Source of the DNA: Phycisphaerae bacterium
Lineage (GTDB): Bacteria; Planctomycetota; Phycisphaerae; Sedimentisphaerales; Anaerohalosphaeraceae
Assembly: GCA_014859965.1 (NCBI GenBank)
Contig: JACZKQ010000019.1
Span: forward strand, 62,001 to 126,000
Length of the DNA: 64,000 nucleotides
Direction of reading: 5' to 3'
Shown here: positions 43,735 to 53,941 of the stretch, piece after piece
How positions within the stretch are numbered: position 1 is the stretch's first letter
Layout of the letters: each line of letters begins with the position of its first letter
The notes under the pieces: generated by a model
What the model saw: the letters and a program-made list of their open reading frames with translations, nothing else
Told to the model about the DNA's origin: nothing
The model's database searches: none
Made by a program: the position numbers and the translations under genes

Positions 43735-45705
43735 ATGGAAACCAGAAAAGTCAATCTGTTCGTCTACGGATCGCTGCGGGACGCTTCGGTCTTTCAGTCG
43801 GTGTGCGGACTTCATTTCACGGTGCGGCCGTCGCGCGTCGAACGCAGCATTCTGTTAGCCGAACTTGCGCTGCTGGCCAATTATCGGCGCGTAAGCCCCG
43901 ACAATGTCTATTTTTACGCGGTGCCGGACGCATCTGCAAAAATCGAAGGGTTTGTGATCTATGACGTACCGCCTGCGGCGATGGCGGAAATCGACCGGTA
44001 CGAGGGACATCTCTACGACCGGGAAACGGTGCATGTGAACACCGCGGGCGGCCTGGTCGAGGCTCAGGCGTATCTTGCCAGCCCGAAGACGATGAAGAAA
44101 CGCTTCGGGGACCGTTTTCACGTGAACCTGATTCATGAATTGTGGCTGCGAAAACGGATCGAACTTTTTTTTCAGACGCACACCCGGCCCGGCGAGGAAT
44201 CGCCTGACGCGGACGTCGAGCGAAGGGCGCGGCGACAACTGTTGGGCACGACGGAGCGCGACCTCGTCGTGAGCCACCTGCGCAGCGACGTTGTCAGCGA
44301 CTACTACCTGGAACACGAGCTGGACCGGCCGTATCAAAGCATCCGGCATTTGTATAGTGAACCGGAGGCGGCGCCGTTCATCGACAATTACCTTGCGCTG
44401 GTCGTCAAGCAAGTTGTGCTCAATCAGTTCGAACACATCCTCCAGTCACGTTACCGCTACGAGTTGGACCGGCTTTATCCGTCGCGGCGATTCTACACGC
44501 GGTCGGCAAGCGTACTGGCGGCACTGCGAATGATCAATGCGAACACAGCCGCCGTTCAGATGATGCTGCGGCGGTGCCTGGAGACTATGCCTTCGGGGGA
44601 TCGCTACGATTTGATCGATTACGTCAAGTACGGCGTGGCGGCGGCGGAGAGTATCTTTGACTCGCGAATGGCTTCCAGTGAAATCGAGCGCATCCGGGCC
44701 AACGCACAGCCCGGCCTGGTTCCTATGGGGGCGGAACTGGAATTGAGCAACCTCGGCTTCAGGGCCATCGACGCAAACAGCCAGAAGCAGGAGGTGATAT
44801 TCGACGGGTTCAAGTATTTCAGCGATTTCGGCCTGGACGTCTTGACATGGAAGCTGGGCGGGTATGTGGATGACCATACAGGCCGGTCGGGCCCGCGTCG
44901 GCGAGGATTCCTGGAACTGGCGCCGGGACGGCTCAATACCGCGGGGGAGATTTCCAAGCCCGCCACCGGGGACCCCTGGCTGATGAACCAGTTGATCCGG
45001 GAGATCGCATTGTTTTATCCGGTGCGGCCCCACTCGCTGCATCTGTCGTTTCAGATCATGCGGCATCGCGCCCTGAACCGCAAAGTCCTGCCGCTGAGCT
45101 TTGTCAAGTGTCTGCTGGCGCTGGGCGGCGGCACACAAACGAACGCCATGGGCCGCCTATGGATTTCGCGTATGCAGCACGACGAAATCGAGCAGAACAT
45201 CTACGGCGAGGAACTGGTCTTCTCTCGAATCAGCAAGCGTTCGTTTCAATTGAGCCGCGACGAAATCGGCGAGAAATCGGCGATGCACGGGGCCAGTTAC
45301 GTACAGCAGTACAAGTTTATCCGCCTTGATCCGCGGGCCAACTACGAGCCGCTGATCATGGCGCTCAAGGGATTACAGTTTGCATACAACCCGGCCGATT
45401 ATCTGACGGCACAGCAGTTGGCGTCCAGCCGCAGACTGCGGAGGCAATACGATGAGTTGAAAGAATGGTCGGCAAACCCGACCGAGATCAGCCGTGGTTC
45501 ACGTACACGGTTCGTGGAGACGATTCGGGCGGGTCTGCTCCAGGAGGCCCACAGGCGGCCGTACCACCAACTGCATTACATCGACTGGGCGGTCGGGGCG
45601 GTGGATATTCAACTTCGGCTGTTCAATAAGCAGATCGAGCACCCGCCCGCCGCCGAATCGGAACCGGACGCCGACACGAACTCCTTCAAACTGCACCAGC
45701 CCTGA
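43735..45705 (+). CDS. Fusion of gamma-glutamylcyclotransferase-like and putative ligase (GCS/amidoligase-like) domains
   Basis: A 656-residue cytosolic protein with no signal peptide. Residues 5-120 form a GGCT/AIG2-like domain: LFVYGSLRD is the YGSL substrate loop, and IDRYEGHLYDRETV holds the likely catalytic Glu. A helical linker of about 200 residues follows. From about residue 328, GAELELSNLGF, FLELAPGRLNT, GEISKP and HSLHLSFQI (near 432) follow in an order like the ExE, E-[IL]-x-[ST]-xP and HxH motifs of the glutamate-cysteine ligase and amidoligase fold. The fusion would join a gamma-glutamyl-bond-breaking domain to a bond-forming one. The ligase assignment is inference; the cyclotransferase is firmer. 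It starts 95 bases after alr. Confidence 0.6.
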   Translation: METRKVNLFVYGSLRDASVFQSVCGLHFTVRPSRVERSILLAELALLANYRRVSPDNVYFYAVPDASAKIEGFVIYDVPPAAMAEIDRYEGHLYDRETVHVNTAGGLVEAQAYLASPKTMKKRFGDRFHVNLIHELWLRKRIELFFQTHTRPGEESPDADVERRARRQLLGTTERDLVVSHLRSDVVSDYYLEHELDRPYQSIRHLYSEPEAAPFIDNYLALVVKQVVLNQFEHILQSRYRYELDRLYPSRRFYTRSASVLAALRMINANTAAVQMMLRRCLETMPSGDRYDLIDYVKYGVAAAESIFDSRMASSEIERIRANAQPGLVPMGAELELSNLGFRAIDANSQKQEVIFDGFKYFSDFGLDVLTWKLGGYVDDHTGRSGPRRRGFLELAPGRLNTAGEISKPATGDPWLMNQLIREIALFYPVRPHSLHLSFQIMRHRALNRKVLPLSFVKCLLALGGGTQTNAMGRLWISRMQHDEIEQNIYGEELVFSRISKRSFQLSRDEIGEKSAMHGASYVQQYKFIRLDPRANYEPLIMALKGLQFAYNPADYLTAQQLASSRRLRRQYDELKEWSANPTEISRGSRTRFVETIRAGLLQEAHRRPYHQLHYIDWAVGAVDIQLRLFNKQIEHPPAAESEPDADTNSFKLHQP

Positions 45706-45715
45706 GACCTTCTAA

Positions 45716-46648
45716 TCACAGAAGTTCGTCAATTTTGGCGGTCAGGCGTTTGACGTGCTGAACGGATTCGGCGAAGGCGGTTTTTTCATCATTATTGAGG
45801 TCGAGTTCAATGACCTTTTCGACACCCTTAGAGCCGAGCACGACGGGCACTCCGACGAAGGCGCCGCCCACGCCGTATTCCTTGTCGCACCAGGCGCAGC
45901 AGCTCATGACGGACTTCTTGTCCTTAAGGATGGCTTCGGCCATTTTAACGGCGCCGGCGGCGGGCGCATAGTAGGCGCTGTAGCCGAGGAGGTTGACGAT
46001 TTCAATGCCGCCGTTTCGCGTGCGGTCGATAAGCGCGGCGATGCGGTCGGCATCCATCAGTTCGGTCAGCGGTATGCCCGCGACCGCGGTGTATCGGGGC
46101 AGCGGCACCATGTCGTCGCCGTGGCCGCCCATGAGCACGCCGGCGATGTCGCCGCAGCTTACGCCGAGTGCTTCGGAGATGAAGTATGCGAATCGGGCGC
46201 TGTCCAGGGCGCCAGCCATGCCCATGATGCGATTTGCGGGAAAGCCGGTTGTGCGGGCAGCGGTGTAAACCATGGCGTCCAGGGGATTACATACAACGAT
46301 CACGAATGCCTCGGGGCATTGTTCCGCGACGTGGCGGCAGACGGACTGGACAATTTTTGTGTTCTTGGCGACCAGGTCATCGCGGCTCATGCCGGGCTTG
46401 CGGGCCAGACCGCTGGTGATAATGACCACGTCGGACCCGGCGGCGGCCTGCCAATCGACGGCGCCGCTGACGCCGCAGGAGAAAGGATAGACACCCGCGG
46501 ATTCGGATATATCCAGGGCCTTGCCGGCGGCAAAGCCCTCAATAATATCCACGAGAACAACGTCACCGAGGTCACGCCCGGCGGCGATATGAGCGGTGGT
46601 AGCGCCCACGTTGCCCGCACCTACGACGGTTATTTTCTTTCGCGTCAT
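45716..46648 (-). CDS. mdh: Malate dehydrogenase (LDH-like type)
   Basis: A 310-residue NAD-dependent enzyme of the lactate/malate dehydrogenase superfamily. The nucleotide loop is VVGAGNVGATTAHIAA, with the NAD-selecting Asp in DVVLVDI. Other motifs are ITSGLARKPGMSRDDL (substrate Arg residues), VVCNPLDAMVYTA, MGMAGALDSARF and the catalytic His in MGGHGDDMVPL. The Arg in the substrate loop fits malate rather than lactate. GGGAG precedes the ATG. It ends ten bases from the convergent end of the fusion gene. The product interconverts malate and oxaloacetate in the TCA cycle. Confidence 0.92.
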   Translation of the reverse strand: MTRKKITVVGAGNVGATTAHIAAGRDLGDVVLVDIIEGFAAGKALDISESAGVYPFSCGVSGAVDWQAAAGSDVVIITSGLARKPGMSRDDLVAKNTKIVQSVCRHVAEQCPEAFVIVVCNPLDAMVYTAARTTGFPANRIMGMAGALDSARFAYFISEALGVSCGDIAGVLMGGHGDDMVPLPRYTAVAGIPLTELMDADRIAALIDRTRNGGIEIVNLLGYSAYYAPAAGAVKMAEAILKDKKSVMSCCAWCDKEYGVGGAFVGVPVVLGSKGVEKVIELDLNNDEKTAFAESVQHVKRLTAKIDELL

Positions 46649-46711
46649 TTCGCTCTCCCAAAAACATCGTCTTTATTTGTTTGCCGTGACCTGTCGATTG
46701 CCGGAATTGCC

Positions 46712-47704
46712 TTATCGCCCGGCTACCGTGAGTTTCACGACCAGTTGTTCGATCGCCACGCTGCACGCACCGCCGCCCGTCTTGGTCTGGTAGTCGATTT
46801 GCGCCAGGCAGCAGATGATCCCCGCGATCTGTTCGAGGGTCATCCGCGAAAGTTGCCGGAAAAAGCGTTCCGTGTCGCCAAAGATGCGTAATTGCTGCAT
46901 CGCCTGCCGGGGGCTTGCACCGCCGGCCAGAAGCACCTTGGCGGAAAACATTTTTCGGAGGTGGTAAGCGAACGCGCCCACGACCGTGTATTCGGCGCTC
47001 TTATCGCTGGCAAACATATTGCGCAGCCGCTGGAGCGCGCCGGTCAGGTCGCCGGCGGTCACGGCGTCGATGACGGCAAATGCATTGAACATGCGGTTGT
47101 GACCAATGAGCGTGTGCACGTCCTCGGCGGTGATGGCCTGCCGGTCGCCAACGTACATGGCGAGTTTGTCGACCTCGCTTGCAATGCGGCCGGGTTCGTC
47201 GCCGGCCAGTTCGACGAGGAGCCGCGCAGTCGCCGACGCAAGCTTCTTGCCATGCTTTGTTTCGGCGCAGCGGGCGGCGAACTGGGGCAATTCCCGGGCC
47301 TTGATGTCAGCAACGTCGAGCAGCTGGCCGACGTCGGGAAGTTTTTTTGCCAACCGCGTAGTTTTCATCCAGGTGCTCACGGTCATGACCAGCACACCGC
47401 AGGAGCTCGGTTTTTCAAAGTAGTTTTCGAGCTGCTGGCGATACGCGGAGATAAAGGGATCGGCATCCTTGATGAGGACAACGCGCTTTTCGGCAAGGAA
47501 CGGCAGCGTGCGGAGTTCGTCGAGAACGTCGGCAATAGCAGCCTGCTCGGCCGGCGGCTGGTAGAGCGCCAGCGGCCGCTGATCAACCGGCAGCAGCCGA
47601 TCTAACAGGGCTTCACATTCTTCGCCAACGAGGAACGGGTCCTTTCCGCAGATCACGTAAATACCCGGGGCTCTCTTTTCAGGTTTTGCGGCCTTGGCGG
47701 TCAT
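46712..47704 (-). CDS. holA: DNA polymerase III delta subunit
   Basis: A 330-residue clamp-loader subunit. The N-terminal AAA+-like fold starts at GIYVICGKDPFLVGEE and includes RVVLIKDADPF. The C-terminal helical part carries LAMYVGDRQAITAEDVHTLI and HLRKMFSAKVLLAGGASPRQAM, typical of HolA. The start at 47704 is set by GGAGG five bases upstream; the frame is open further but runs into gyrA. Divergence from the E. coli protein is normal for this family. It lies 16 bases after gyrA and is likely cotranscribed. Confidence 0.88.
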   Translation of the reverse strand: MTAKAAKPEKRAPGIYVICGKDPFLVGEECEALLDRLLPVDQRPLALYQPPAEQAAIADVLDELRTLPFLAEKRVVLIKDADPFISAYRQQLENYFEKPSSCGVLVMTVSTWMKTTRLAKKLPDVGQLLDVADIKARELPQFAARCAETKHGKKLASATARLLVELAGDEPGRIASEVDKLAMYVGDRQAITAEDVHTLIGHNRMFNAFAVIDAVTAGDLTGALQRLRNMFASDKSAEYTVVGAFAYHLRKMFSAKVLLAGGASPRQAMQQLRIFGDTERFFRQLSRMTLEQIAGIICCLAQIDYQTKTGGGACSVAIEQLVVKLTVAGR

Positions 47705-47720
47705 GCGTCCTCCGGGAGTG

Positions 47721-50294
47721 CTACTGCTCCTTACCAAGGTCTTCCTCAATGGGACCTGTTGTATCAGCACCGGCGGCGCCTTCATCTTCTTCAACGGCGG
47801 CGAGGCGTTCGACCGCGACCAGTTTATCGCCTGCATTGAGCTTGATGAGCCTTACGCCGGCGGTGTTTCGCCCGATTTCCCGGACCTCTTCGAGGCCGGT
47901 GCGCATGATGAGTCCGTGAGCACTGATCAGCATCAGCTCGTCATCGTCATGGACCGGCTTCATGGCGACCACCTTGCCGTTGCGGGCGGTGGTCTTGATG
48001 TTGATGAGTCCAACACCGCCGCGGCTCTGCACGCGGTAATCGTCGATGCTGGTGCGTTTGCCATGGCCGTTTTCGCAGACGGTCAACAGGCTTCCGCCCG
48101 GCTCGACAATGACCATGTCGACAACCTGATCACCGGAGCGAAGCTTAATGCCGATCACGCCGCGGCTGGCACGCCCCATTGAGCGAACGTCGTCCTCGTT
48201 GAAGCGGATGGCCATACCGTCACGGGTGCCGAGGATGATTTCGTCGTGCCCACTGGTGACGGCGACACCGATGAGATCGTCGTTAGGATCGAGCCTGATG
48301 GCGATAACGCCGTTGGCCCTCGGGTTGCCGTAGGCGGACAGGACCGTCTTCTTGACGACACCGTTACCGGTCGCCATGAGAAGCTGGCGTTCGTCAAATT
48401 CGCGCACGTTGATGATGGAGGTGATCTTCTCGTCTTTGAGCTGGAGAAGATTGACGATATTTCGGCCCATGCTCTGGCGGGACATATTGGGGATGTTGTA
48501 TACACGGAGCCAGTGACAGATACCTTTGCTGGTGAAGATGAGAAGGTAATCGTGCGTGCAAGCGGTGAACAGGTGTTCGATGAAATCGCCTTCTTTGGTG
48601 CTCGAACCGATGACGCCCTTTCCGCCGCGACCCTGCTTGCGATACGTGTCGATGGGCATGCGTTTGATGTAGCCGCTATGGCTGATTGTCACCAGGACCT
48701 CTTCTTCGGCGACAAAGTCTTCGATATTGAATTCGACGGCCTCTTCCGTGATAACGGTACGACGCGCGTTGGAGTACTTCTCTTTGATTTCGTGGACGTC
48801 CTCGCGGACGACGTCAAGCTGCAGGTCACGGCTGGCCAGGAGGGCCTCATAACCTTCGATCTTCTCGCTGAGTTCCGCGTACTCCCGGGCAAGCTTTTCT
48901 ATTTCAAGGCCGGTTAGGCGCTGAAGCTGCATGGTCAGGATGGCGTCGGCCTGAGGGCCGGTGAGAAACTGGTCCGCAGACTTGCGTTCGTCGAGAAAAC
49001 GCTCCGGCAGAAGCTTTTTGAGGGTGGCGACTTCCGGCAGCCGCAAGGCCTTTGCCATCAGGTTGAGCTTGGCGGTCGGGGCGTCCGGCGAGGCCTTGAT
49101 GATAGCGATGATCTCGTCGATGTCGCTGACGGCCAGGATCAATCCTTCAAGGATGTGAGCGCGATTTCTGCACTTTCGCAGCAAAAAACGCGTCCGCCGG
49201 CGGATGACGTTGAGCCGGTGGTTAATATACAGCTTGAGCATCTGCTTGATATTGAGCGTCTCCGGCCGGTTATTGACCAGTGCGACGTTGTTGATGGCGA
49301 AGGTGGTCTGTAGCGGCGTAAAACGCCAGAGCTTGTTGAGCACAACGTTGCTGTCGGTGTCTTTCTTGAGTTCGATGACGATACGCATCCCCTTACGGTC
49401 GGATTCGTCGCGGACGTCGGAGACCTCGGCCATCTGACCGTTGCGGACGCAATCGGCGATCTTGGAGACAATCGTGGTCTTGACGACCATGTAGGGAATC
49501 TCGGTGAAAACGATGGCTTCTTTCTTCTTGTGTTCCTCGATATGGTATTTGCCCCGCACGCGGAGGTGCCCGCGTCCGGTGACGTAGGCGTCAAGAATGC
49601 CTTTTCGCCCGCAGATAATGCCGCCGGTAGGAAAATCCGGTCCGGGCAAGCGTTCGAGAATGTCCTTGAATCCGCATTCCGGGTCGTCGAGCATCAATAA
49701 CAGCGCATCGCAGGCTTCGGCGACATTGTGCGGCGGCAGATTGGTCGCCATGCCAACGGCGATTCCGCTGGCGCCGTTGACCAGGAGGTTGGGAAATTTG
49801 CTGGGCAAAACGATGGGCTCCTGCCGCGTCTCGTCATAGTTGGGCACGAAGTCTACAGTGTCGAGGTTCAGGTCGTCGAGCATCTCGACGGCCGCGGCGG
49901 TCATGCGGGCCTCGGTGTACCGCATAGCGGCGGGCGGGTCGGCGTCAATGCTTCCGAAGTTGCCCTGCGGATCGATCAGGGTGGTGCGCATGTTCCAGTC
50001 CTGGCCCAGCCGGACAAGCGTTCCGTAGGTTGCCTGGTCGCCGTGCGGGTGGTAGTTGCCGCTCGTGTCACCAACGATCTTGGCACATTTTCGGTGCTTG
50101 GAACGCGGGCCCAGGTTGAGGTCGTTCATGGCGACGAGAATTCTTCTTTGTGAAGGTTTCAGGCCGTCGCGCACATCGGGCAGGGCGCGAGAGACGATGA
50201 CGCTCATCGCATAATTCAGATACGAATTCTTCATCTCCTCGAGAATTCGCATGTCTTCAAAATGTTCTACCGGTCGTTCTTCCGATTCTGCCAT
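47721..50294 (-). CDS. gyrA: DNA gyrase subunit A
   Basis: An 857-residue type II topoisomerase subunit. It has the breakage-rejoining domain ([22 protein letters not shown]), the active-site Tyr in AMRYTEARM, a coiled coil, and a C-terminal beta-pinwheel with a GyrA-box variant QGRGGKG. That box favours gyrase over topoisomerase IV. The start is placed at the ATG at 50294, where GGAAG lies about ten bases upstream; an ATG eleven codons earlier (50327) has no ribosome site. The quinolone-resistance region reads HGDQATYG, with Gln and Gly where E. coli has Ser83 and Asp87. Neighbour: holA downstream. Confidence 0.95.
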   Translation of the reverse strand: MAESEERPVEHFEDMRILEEMKNSYLNYAMSVIVSRALPDVRDGLKPSQRRILVAMNDLNLGPRSKHRKCAKIVGDTSGNYHPHGDQATYGTLVRLGQDWNMRTTLIDPQGNFGSIDADPPAAMRYTEARMTAAAVEMLDDLNLDTVDFVPNYDETRQEPIVLPSKFPNLLVNGASGIAVGMATNLPPHNVAEACDALLLMLDDPECGFKDILERLPGPDFPTGGIICGRKGILDAYVTGRGHLRVRGKYHIEEHKKKEAIVFTEIPYMVVKTTIVSKIADCVRNGQMAEVSDVRDESDRKGMRIVIELKKDTDSNVVLNKLWRFTPLQTTFAINNVALVNNRPETLNIKQMLKLYINHRLNVIRRRTRFLLRKCRNRAHILEGLILAVSDIDEIIAIIKASPDAPTAKLNLMAKALRLPEVATLKKLLPERFLDERKSADQFLTGPQADAILTMQLQRLTGLEIEKLAREYAELSEKIEGYEALLASRDLQLDVVREDVHEIKEKYSNARRTVITEEAVEFNIEDFVAEEEVLVTISHSGYIKRMPIDTYRKQGRGGKGVIGSSTKEGDFIEHLFTACTHDYLLIFTSKGICHWLRVYNIPNMSRQSMGRNIVNLLQLKDEKITSIINVREFDERQLLMATGNGVVKKTVLSAYGNPRANGVIAIRLDPNDDLIGVAVTSGHDEIILGTRDGMAIRFNEDDVRSMGRASRGVIGIKLRSGDQVVDMVIVEPGGSLLTVCENGHGKRTSIDDYRVQSRGGVGLINIKTTARNGKVVAMKPVHDDDELMLISAHGLIMRTGLEEVREIGRNTAGVRLIKLNAGDKLVAVERLAAVEEDEGAAGADTTGPIEEDLGKEQ

Positions 50295-50505
50295 ATCGCC
50301 TGTGCTTCCATAACCCGAATGAGCCATCCATAAGTGCGGTTATGCTCTAAAAACCGCGTTTTTTTGCAGACCGTAATTTACACTGCCACAGGGTCAAAGT
50401 CAACGTAAAGGCATGGTTTTCGCATATTAATTTGCAGGCGGATACAGACCTTCGGGGGCGGCTTGCGGACGACAATTATGCACAGCCGCATCTCACAGAC
50501 GCCTG

Positions 50506-51576
50506 TTACAGGGCGCGATCTTGCGGCTGCTCCGGCCCGCCCTCTTCATCGCCTTCGGGGCCGGCAACACGCCTGGGCAGGTGGGCGCCGAGGACGTGAA
50601 TGATAATCCCCGGCAGCGAGCCCAGCAGAAACATCGCCCTCTGGCAGATGGCCAGGACGAGGGCGTTTTCGGCAGTAACTCCCGGCAGACGAGTGAAAAG
50701 GAATACTATGCCTCCCTCCAGTATCCCGGCTCCCGCCGGGCTGATGGGAATCGCGCCGAGGACCCAGGCGATCGGAAAAAAGACGAAGTAATACTTTAGA
50801 GGAATCGGCAGTTGCATGGATTCACCAATGAGCCAGAAACCGACAATCGGCAGCGACTGAGCGACGAAAGTCAGCGCCACGGCGGCCAGCAGGCTCAGAG
50901 GCTTCGTGGCATAGTGGCGAATACCGATCAGAAGACGCTCGACCCGCGTCCGGACCGACGCCCAGGCAAGATGAAGTTTCCGCCGCGTGTTCGGGTGCAG
51001 CAGGAGCCCTGTGACAACGAAGATGAGGGCAGCGGCGCCCAAGCCAATGTGCGGGTGGTAGCGATAAATGCGCGCGATCAGCACACGGTCCAGTGAGAGA
51101 TTGAATTCCGGGGTCCCCTCCGGTACGGGAAACAGAAAGCCGAAGGCCGCCGCCATAAGAATGAGCGAGCTCAAGCCGATTAGACGGTCTACAACAACGC
51201 TAAACGCGGCCTCCAGACGCTTGTGCGTATGCCGGGTAATATACCACGCCCGCAGCAGATCGCCTCCAATAGAGCTGATAAGGACATTGTTATAAAACAT
51301 GCCGAGATAGTGAACCTTCGCGCATGCGTGCAGGGCGATCCGGACGTGCTGAGCCCGCAGCAGCAGCCACCATCGCAACGCCATCACGAGGTTGGCTAAC
51401 ATAAAGAGGACGATCGCCGCGATAAGAGCCAGCGGGTTTAGCCGTGCAAAGGCGTTCTTGAGCGCACCGATGTTCCAGTCACCGAGGTAAAAGAGCAGGC
51501 CGATGGCCGACAGCGCTACGGCGATACGGATAATGATTGACAAGCGAGGTGTTCGTGCCTTATTGGCCTGCGTCAA
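50506..51576 (-). CDS. Lysylphosphatidylglycerol synthase-like transmembrane (flippase-type) protein
   Basis: A 356-residue membrane protein with eight or more hydrophobic helices. It has the signature of the LPG_synthase_TM family (YLGDWNIGALKNAFARLNP near the start, LGMFYNNVLISSIGGDLLRAWY and PISPAGAGILEGGIVFLF). It has no C-terminal synthetase domain, so it is a stand-alone membrane part, related to flippase-like proteins. Initiation is at a TTG (51576) with AAGGA eight bases before it; no ATG is suitable. It is transcribed away from hisI. The lipid handled is unknown. Confidence 0.85.
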   Translation of the reverse strand: MTQANKARTPRLSIIIRIAVALSAIGLLFYLGDWNIGALKNAFARLNPLALIAAIVLFMLANLVMALRWWLLLRAQHVRIALHACAKVHYLGMFYNNVLISSIGGDLLRAWYITRHTHKRLEAAFSVVVDRLIGLSSLILMAAAFGFLFPVPEGTPEFNLSLDRVLIARIYRYHPHIGLGAAALIFVVTGLLLHPNTRRKLHLAWASVRTRVERLLIGIRHYATKPLSLLAAVALTFVAQSLPIVGFWLIGESMQLPIPLKYYFVFFPIAWVLGAIPISPAGAGILEGGIVFLFTRLPGVTAENALVLAICQRAMFLLGSLPGIIIHVLGAHLPRRVAGPEGDEEGGPEQPQDRAL

Positions 51577-51597
51577 CGGCGTTTCCTTAAAAATGGC

Positions 51598-51627
51598 TTG
51601 GCATAGCGGTCGGAAATCTGCTACAGT
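51598..51627 (+). promoter_or_regulatory. Sigma70-type promoter of the hisI operon
   Basis: TTGGCA (51598-51603) and TACAGT (51622-51627) are separated by 18 bases, with five and four of six matches. It sits in the 89-base divergent gap before hisI. Confidence 0.4.
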
Positions 51628-51665
51628 AATTACGTAAATACTATCAGAAAATCGGAGATTGTGAA

Positions 51666-52082
51666 GTGGCGGCAGGGAAAAAAATTGAGGAAGGTTTGGA
51701 TTTTGAGCCGAAATTCAGTTCTGACGGGCTGATCACGGCGATTGCACAGGATGCGCAGACCGGCGAGGTGCTGATGGTGGCGTACATGAACCGCGAGGCA
51801 ATGGACCTGACCTTGGAGACGGGGCGGGCCGTGTATTTCAGCCGGTCGCGACAGAAACTCTGGCGCAAGGGCGAAGAATCCGGACACGTGCAGCGCGTGG
51901 AACGGGTGCTGGTCGATTGCGATCAGGATTGTTTGGTCCTTAAGGTGCATGTTGACGAGGGGCAATGCCACGTGGGTTATCAGTCATGCTTCTATCGTTC
52001 GGTGAAACCGGGAACTAAGGCAACACTGGAGTTCGTGGCCGAGAAGGTGTACGACCCGGCCCAGGCATACAAGAAAACGTAG
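51666..52082 (+). CDS. hisI: Phosphoribosyl-AMP cyclohydrolase
   Basis: A 138-residue histidine-pathway enzyme that opens the purine ring of phosphoribosyl-AMP. It is a stand-alone HisI without the HisE pyrophosphohydrolase. The core motifs are all present: MVAYMNREAMDLTLETGRAV, YFSRSRQKLWRKGEESGH, the Zn-binding CDQDCLVLKVHV and CHVGYQSCFYR. The start is a GTG at 51666. Other his genes are not nearby. It is 54 bases before the DUF1080 gene. Confidence 0.95.
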   Translation: MAAGKKIEEGLDFEPKFSSDGLITAIAQDAQTGEVLMVAYMNREAMDLTLETGRAVYFSRSRQKLWRKGEESGHVQRVERVLVDCDQDCLVLKVHVDEGQCHVGYQSCFYRSVKPGTKATLEFVAEKVYDPAQAYKKT

Positions 52083-52136
52083 GTGGGCGTTGCCCCACCG
52101 CAACAACAAAACGCAGGCGGATGAAAGGGCAGAAAA

Positions 52137-52889
52137 ATGAAGAAGGTACTGGTGATGATAGCCGTCGCAGCGGCGGCCGGCTTGTGGACGTACATGGCGC
52201 ATCAGGCAAAGGCCGCTGACAGCGGAGCGACCGAAGCCGCCTGCGAAACACCCGCCTTTGTCTCGCTGTTTAACGGCAAGGACCTCACAGGCTGGGTGAA
52301 CGTTAACACAGCCGAGGATACGTGGAGCGTCCGGGAGGGGCTGTTGATCTGTAAGGGCCAGCCCATCGGGGTCATGAGGAGCACGCGGCAATACGAGAAC
52401 TTCATCCTCGAAGTGGAATGGAGGCACATGGAGGCCGGCGGCAACTCGGGCATGTTCTTGTGGAGCGAGCCGGTGCCGCCGCAGGGCCAGCGGTTGACCC
52501 GCGGCGTTGAAGTGCAGATGCTTGAGTTGGAGTGGGCTGTGCAGCACAACCAGACCGATGATTACGTTCACGGCGAGTTGTTCGGCACCATGGGTTTGAA
52601 GGTGGTCCCCGACAACCCGCGCGGTGTTCGGAGCAAGTCCATTGAAAAACGCTGCAAGGGCAAGGGCCAGTGGAACAAGTACACGGTGGTCGCTGTAGAC
52701 GGCGTTATGAAGCTCGCGGTCAACGGTAAATTCGTCAACGGGATCAGTAAGTCGGAATGCAAAAAAGGCTACATCTGCCTCGAATCCGAGGGTGCAGAAA
52801 TCCATTTTCGCAATCTCCGCATTCTCGAATTGCCGCCGGGAATCACACCGCCTGAAATGACTGCGACGGTAGCCGAATCGAAGAACTGA
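52137..52889 (+). CDS. Exported DUF1080 (3-keto-disaccharide hydrolase-type) protein
   Basis: A 250-residue protein with a signal peptide ([26 protein letters not shown]). A single DUF1080 lectin-like domain follows: [51 protein letters not shown] and the C-terminal [11 protein letters not shown]. Such proteins are abundant in Planctomycetes, and some members act on oxidised disaccharides. AAAGGG lies before the ATG. It sits between hisI and hemC, a mixed set of genes that may simply share a transcript. Confidence 0.88.
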   Translation: MKKVLVMIAVAAAAGLWTYMAHQAKAADSGATEAACETPAFVSLFNGKDLTGWVNVNTAEDTWSVREGLLICKGQPIGVMRSTRQYENFILEVEWRHMEAGGNSGMFLWSEPVPPQGQRLTRGVEVQMLELEWAVQHNQTDDYVHGELFGTMGLKVVPDNPRGVRSKSIEKRCKGKGQWNKYTVVAVDGVMKLAVNGKFVNGISKSECKKGYICLESEGAEIHFRNLRILELPPGITPPEMTATVAESKN

Positions 52890-52917
52890 CGATTTGGACT
52901 GGAAATTAAAGGCACTC

Positions 52918-53850
52918 ATGAAACAGATTCGCATAGCGACGCGCGGAAGCCGGTTGGCGATGGCGCAGTCGGAGTATATCAAGCGCCGCATTGAGGAGAT
53001 CGCCCGGGGCGTGGAGGTGGTGCTCGTCACAATCAGCACGAAGGGCGACCGCGATCAATCCGACTTTCTTTACAAGTCCCAGTCGGTCGGCTTTTTCACA
53101 TCTGAGGTGGAGACCGCCCTGCTGGACGGACGTGCCGACGTGGCGGTTCACAGTCTCAAGGACCTGCCCACCACGTATGCCGAAGGGCTGGTGGTGGCGG
53201 CGATTCCGAGGCGCGAATCGACGGCCGACGTGCTGGTCGCGCGGGGCGGCGTGTCATCGCTTGCTGACCTGCCGACGGGAGCCTCCGTAGGTACATCGAG
53301 CCTGCGGCGGATCGGGCAGATGAAACACCTGCGGCGGGACCTCAATAGTGTGCCGCTCAGAGGCAATGTGGAAACGCGGGTGAGCAAGGTGGAATCGGGC
53401 CAGGTGGATGCGATTATCCTGGCGGAGGCGGGGCTCAATCGCCTTGGCCTGTCAGGCAAGATTTCGGCCGTCCTGGACTGCCGGACCTTTCCCACGGCGC
53501 CCGCACAAGGGGCGCTTGCCGTTGAGATTCGGGCGGACGACGCGGCGCTGGCTGAACACATAGCCCAGATAGACGATCGTGACACTCGCATCGCGGCCGA
53601 AGCGGAGCGGGGGATACTGGCGGCGATGCACGGCGGCTGCAGTATTCCGTTGGGGGTTTGGAGCCGCGTCGAAGAAGACACGATTACTCTGGAGGGTACT
53701 ATTTCTGATGTAGATGGAAATGTACGCATCCAGCGGAATGGGTCGGCCCCGGTGCAGGAGGCGGCAGATCTGGCCCGCAAACTGGCACAGGATCTGCTGG
53801 ACGGAGGTGCACGCACGATACTGGCACGAATACGCCAGGAGAAGAGGTAG
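52918..53850 (+). CDS. hemC: Hydroxymethylbilane synthase (porphobilinogen deaminase)
   Basis: A 310-residue enzyme that polymerises four porphobilinogens in heme synthesis. Diagnostic segments are IATRGSRLAMAQSEYI, ISTKGDRDQSDF, FTSEVETALLDGRADVAVHSLKDLPT, GTSSLRRIGQM, VPLRGNVETRVSKV and the dipyrromethane-cofactor Cys in AAMHGGCSIPLGVW. The ATG at 52918 with AAAGG upstream is preferred to a TTG at 52894. It starts 28 bases after the DUF1080 gene. It fits the c-type cytochromes seen elsewhere in the window. Confidence 0.95.
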   Translation: MKQIRIATRGSRLAMAQSEYIKRRIEEIARGVEVVLVTISTKGDRDQSDFLYKSQSVGFFTSEVETALLDGRADVAVHSLKDLPTTYAEGLVVAAIPRRESTADVLVARGGVSSLADLPTGASVGTSSLRRIGQMKHLRRDLNSVPLRGNVETRVSKVESGQVDAIILAEAGLNRLGLSGKISAVLDCRTFPTAPAQGALAVEIRADDAALAEHIAQIDDRDTRIAAEAERGILAAMHGGCSIPLGVWSRVEEDTITLEGTISDVDGNVRIQRNGSAPVQEAADLARKLAQDLLDGGARTILARIRQEKR

Positions 53851-53941
53851 CCGTTTTCGAGGCTCCAACTCGCTTTTGTCGCTCCCCCGCCCAGGGCCAC
53901 AGGACCTGACAAAATGCCGTTGATACCAGTCGAGATATGTT

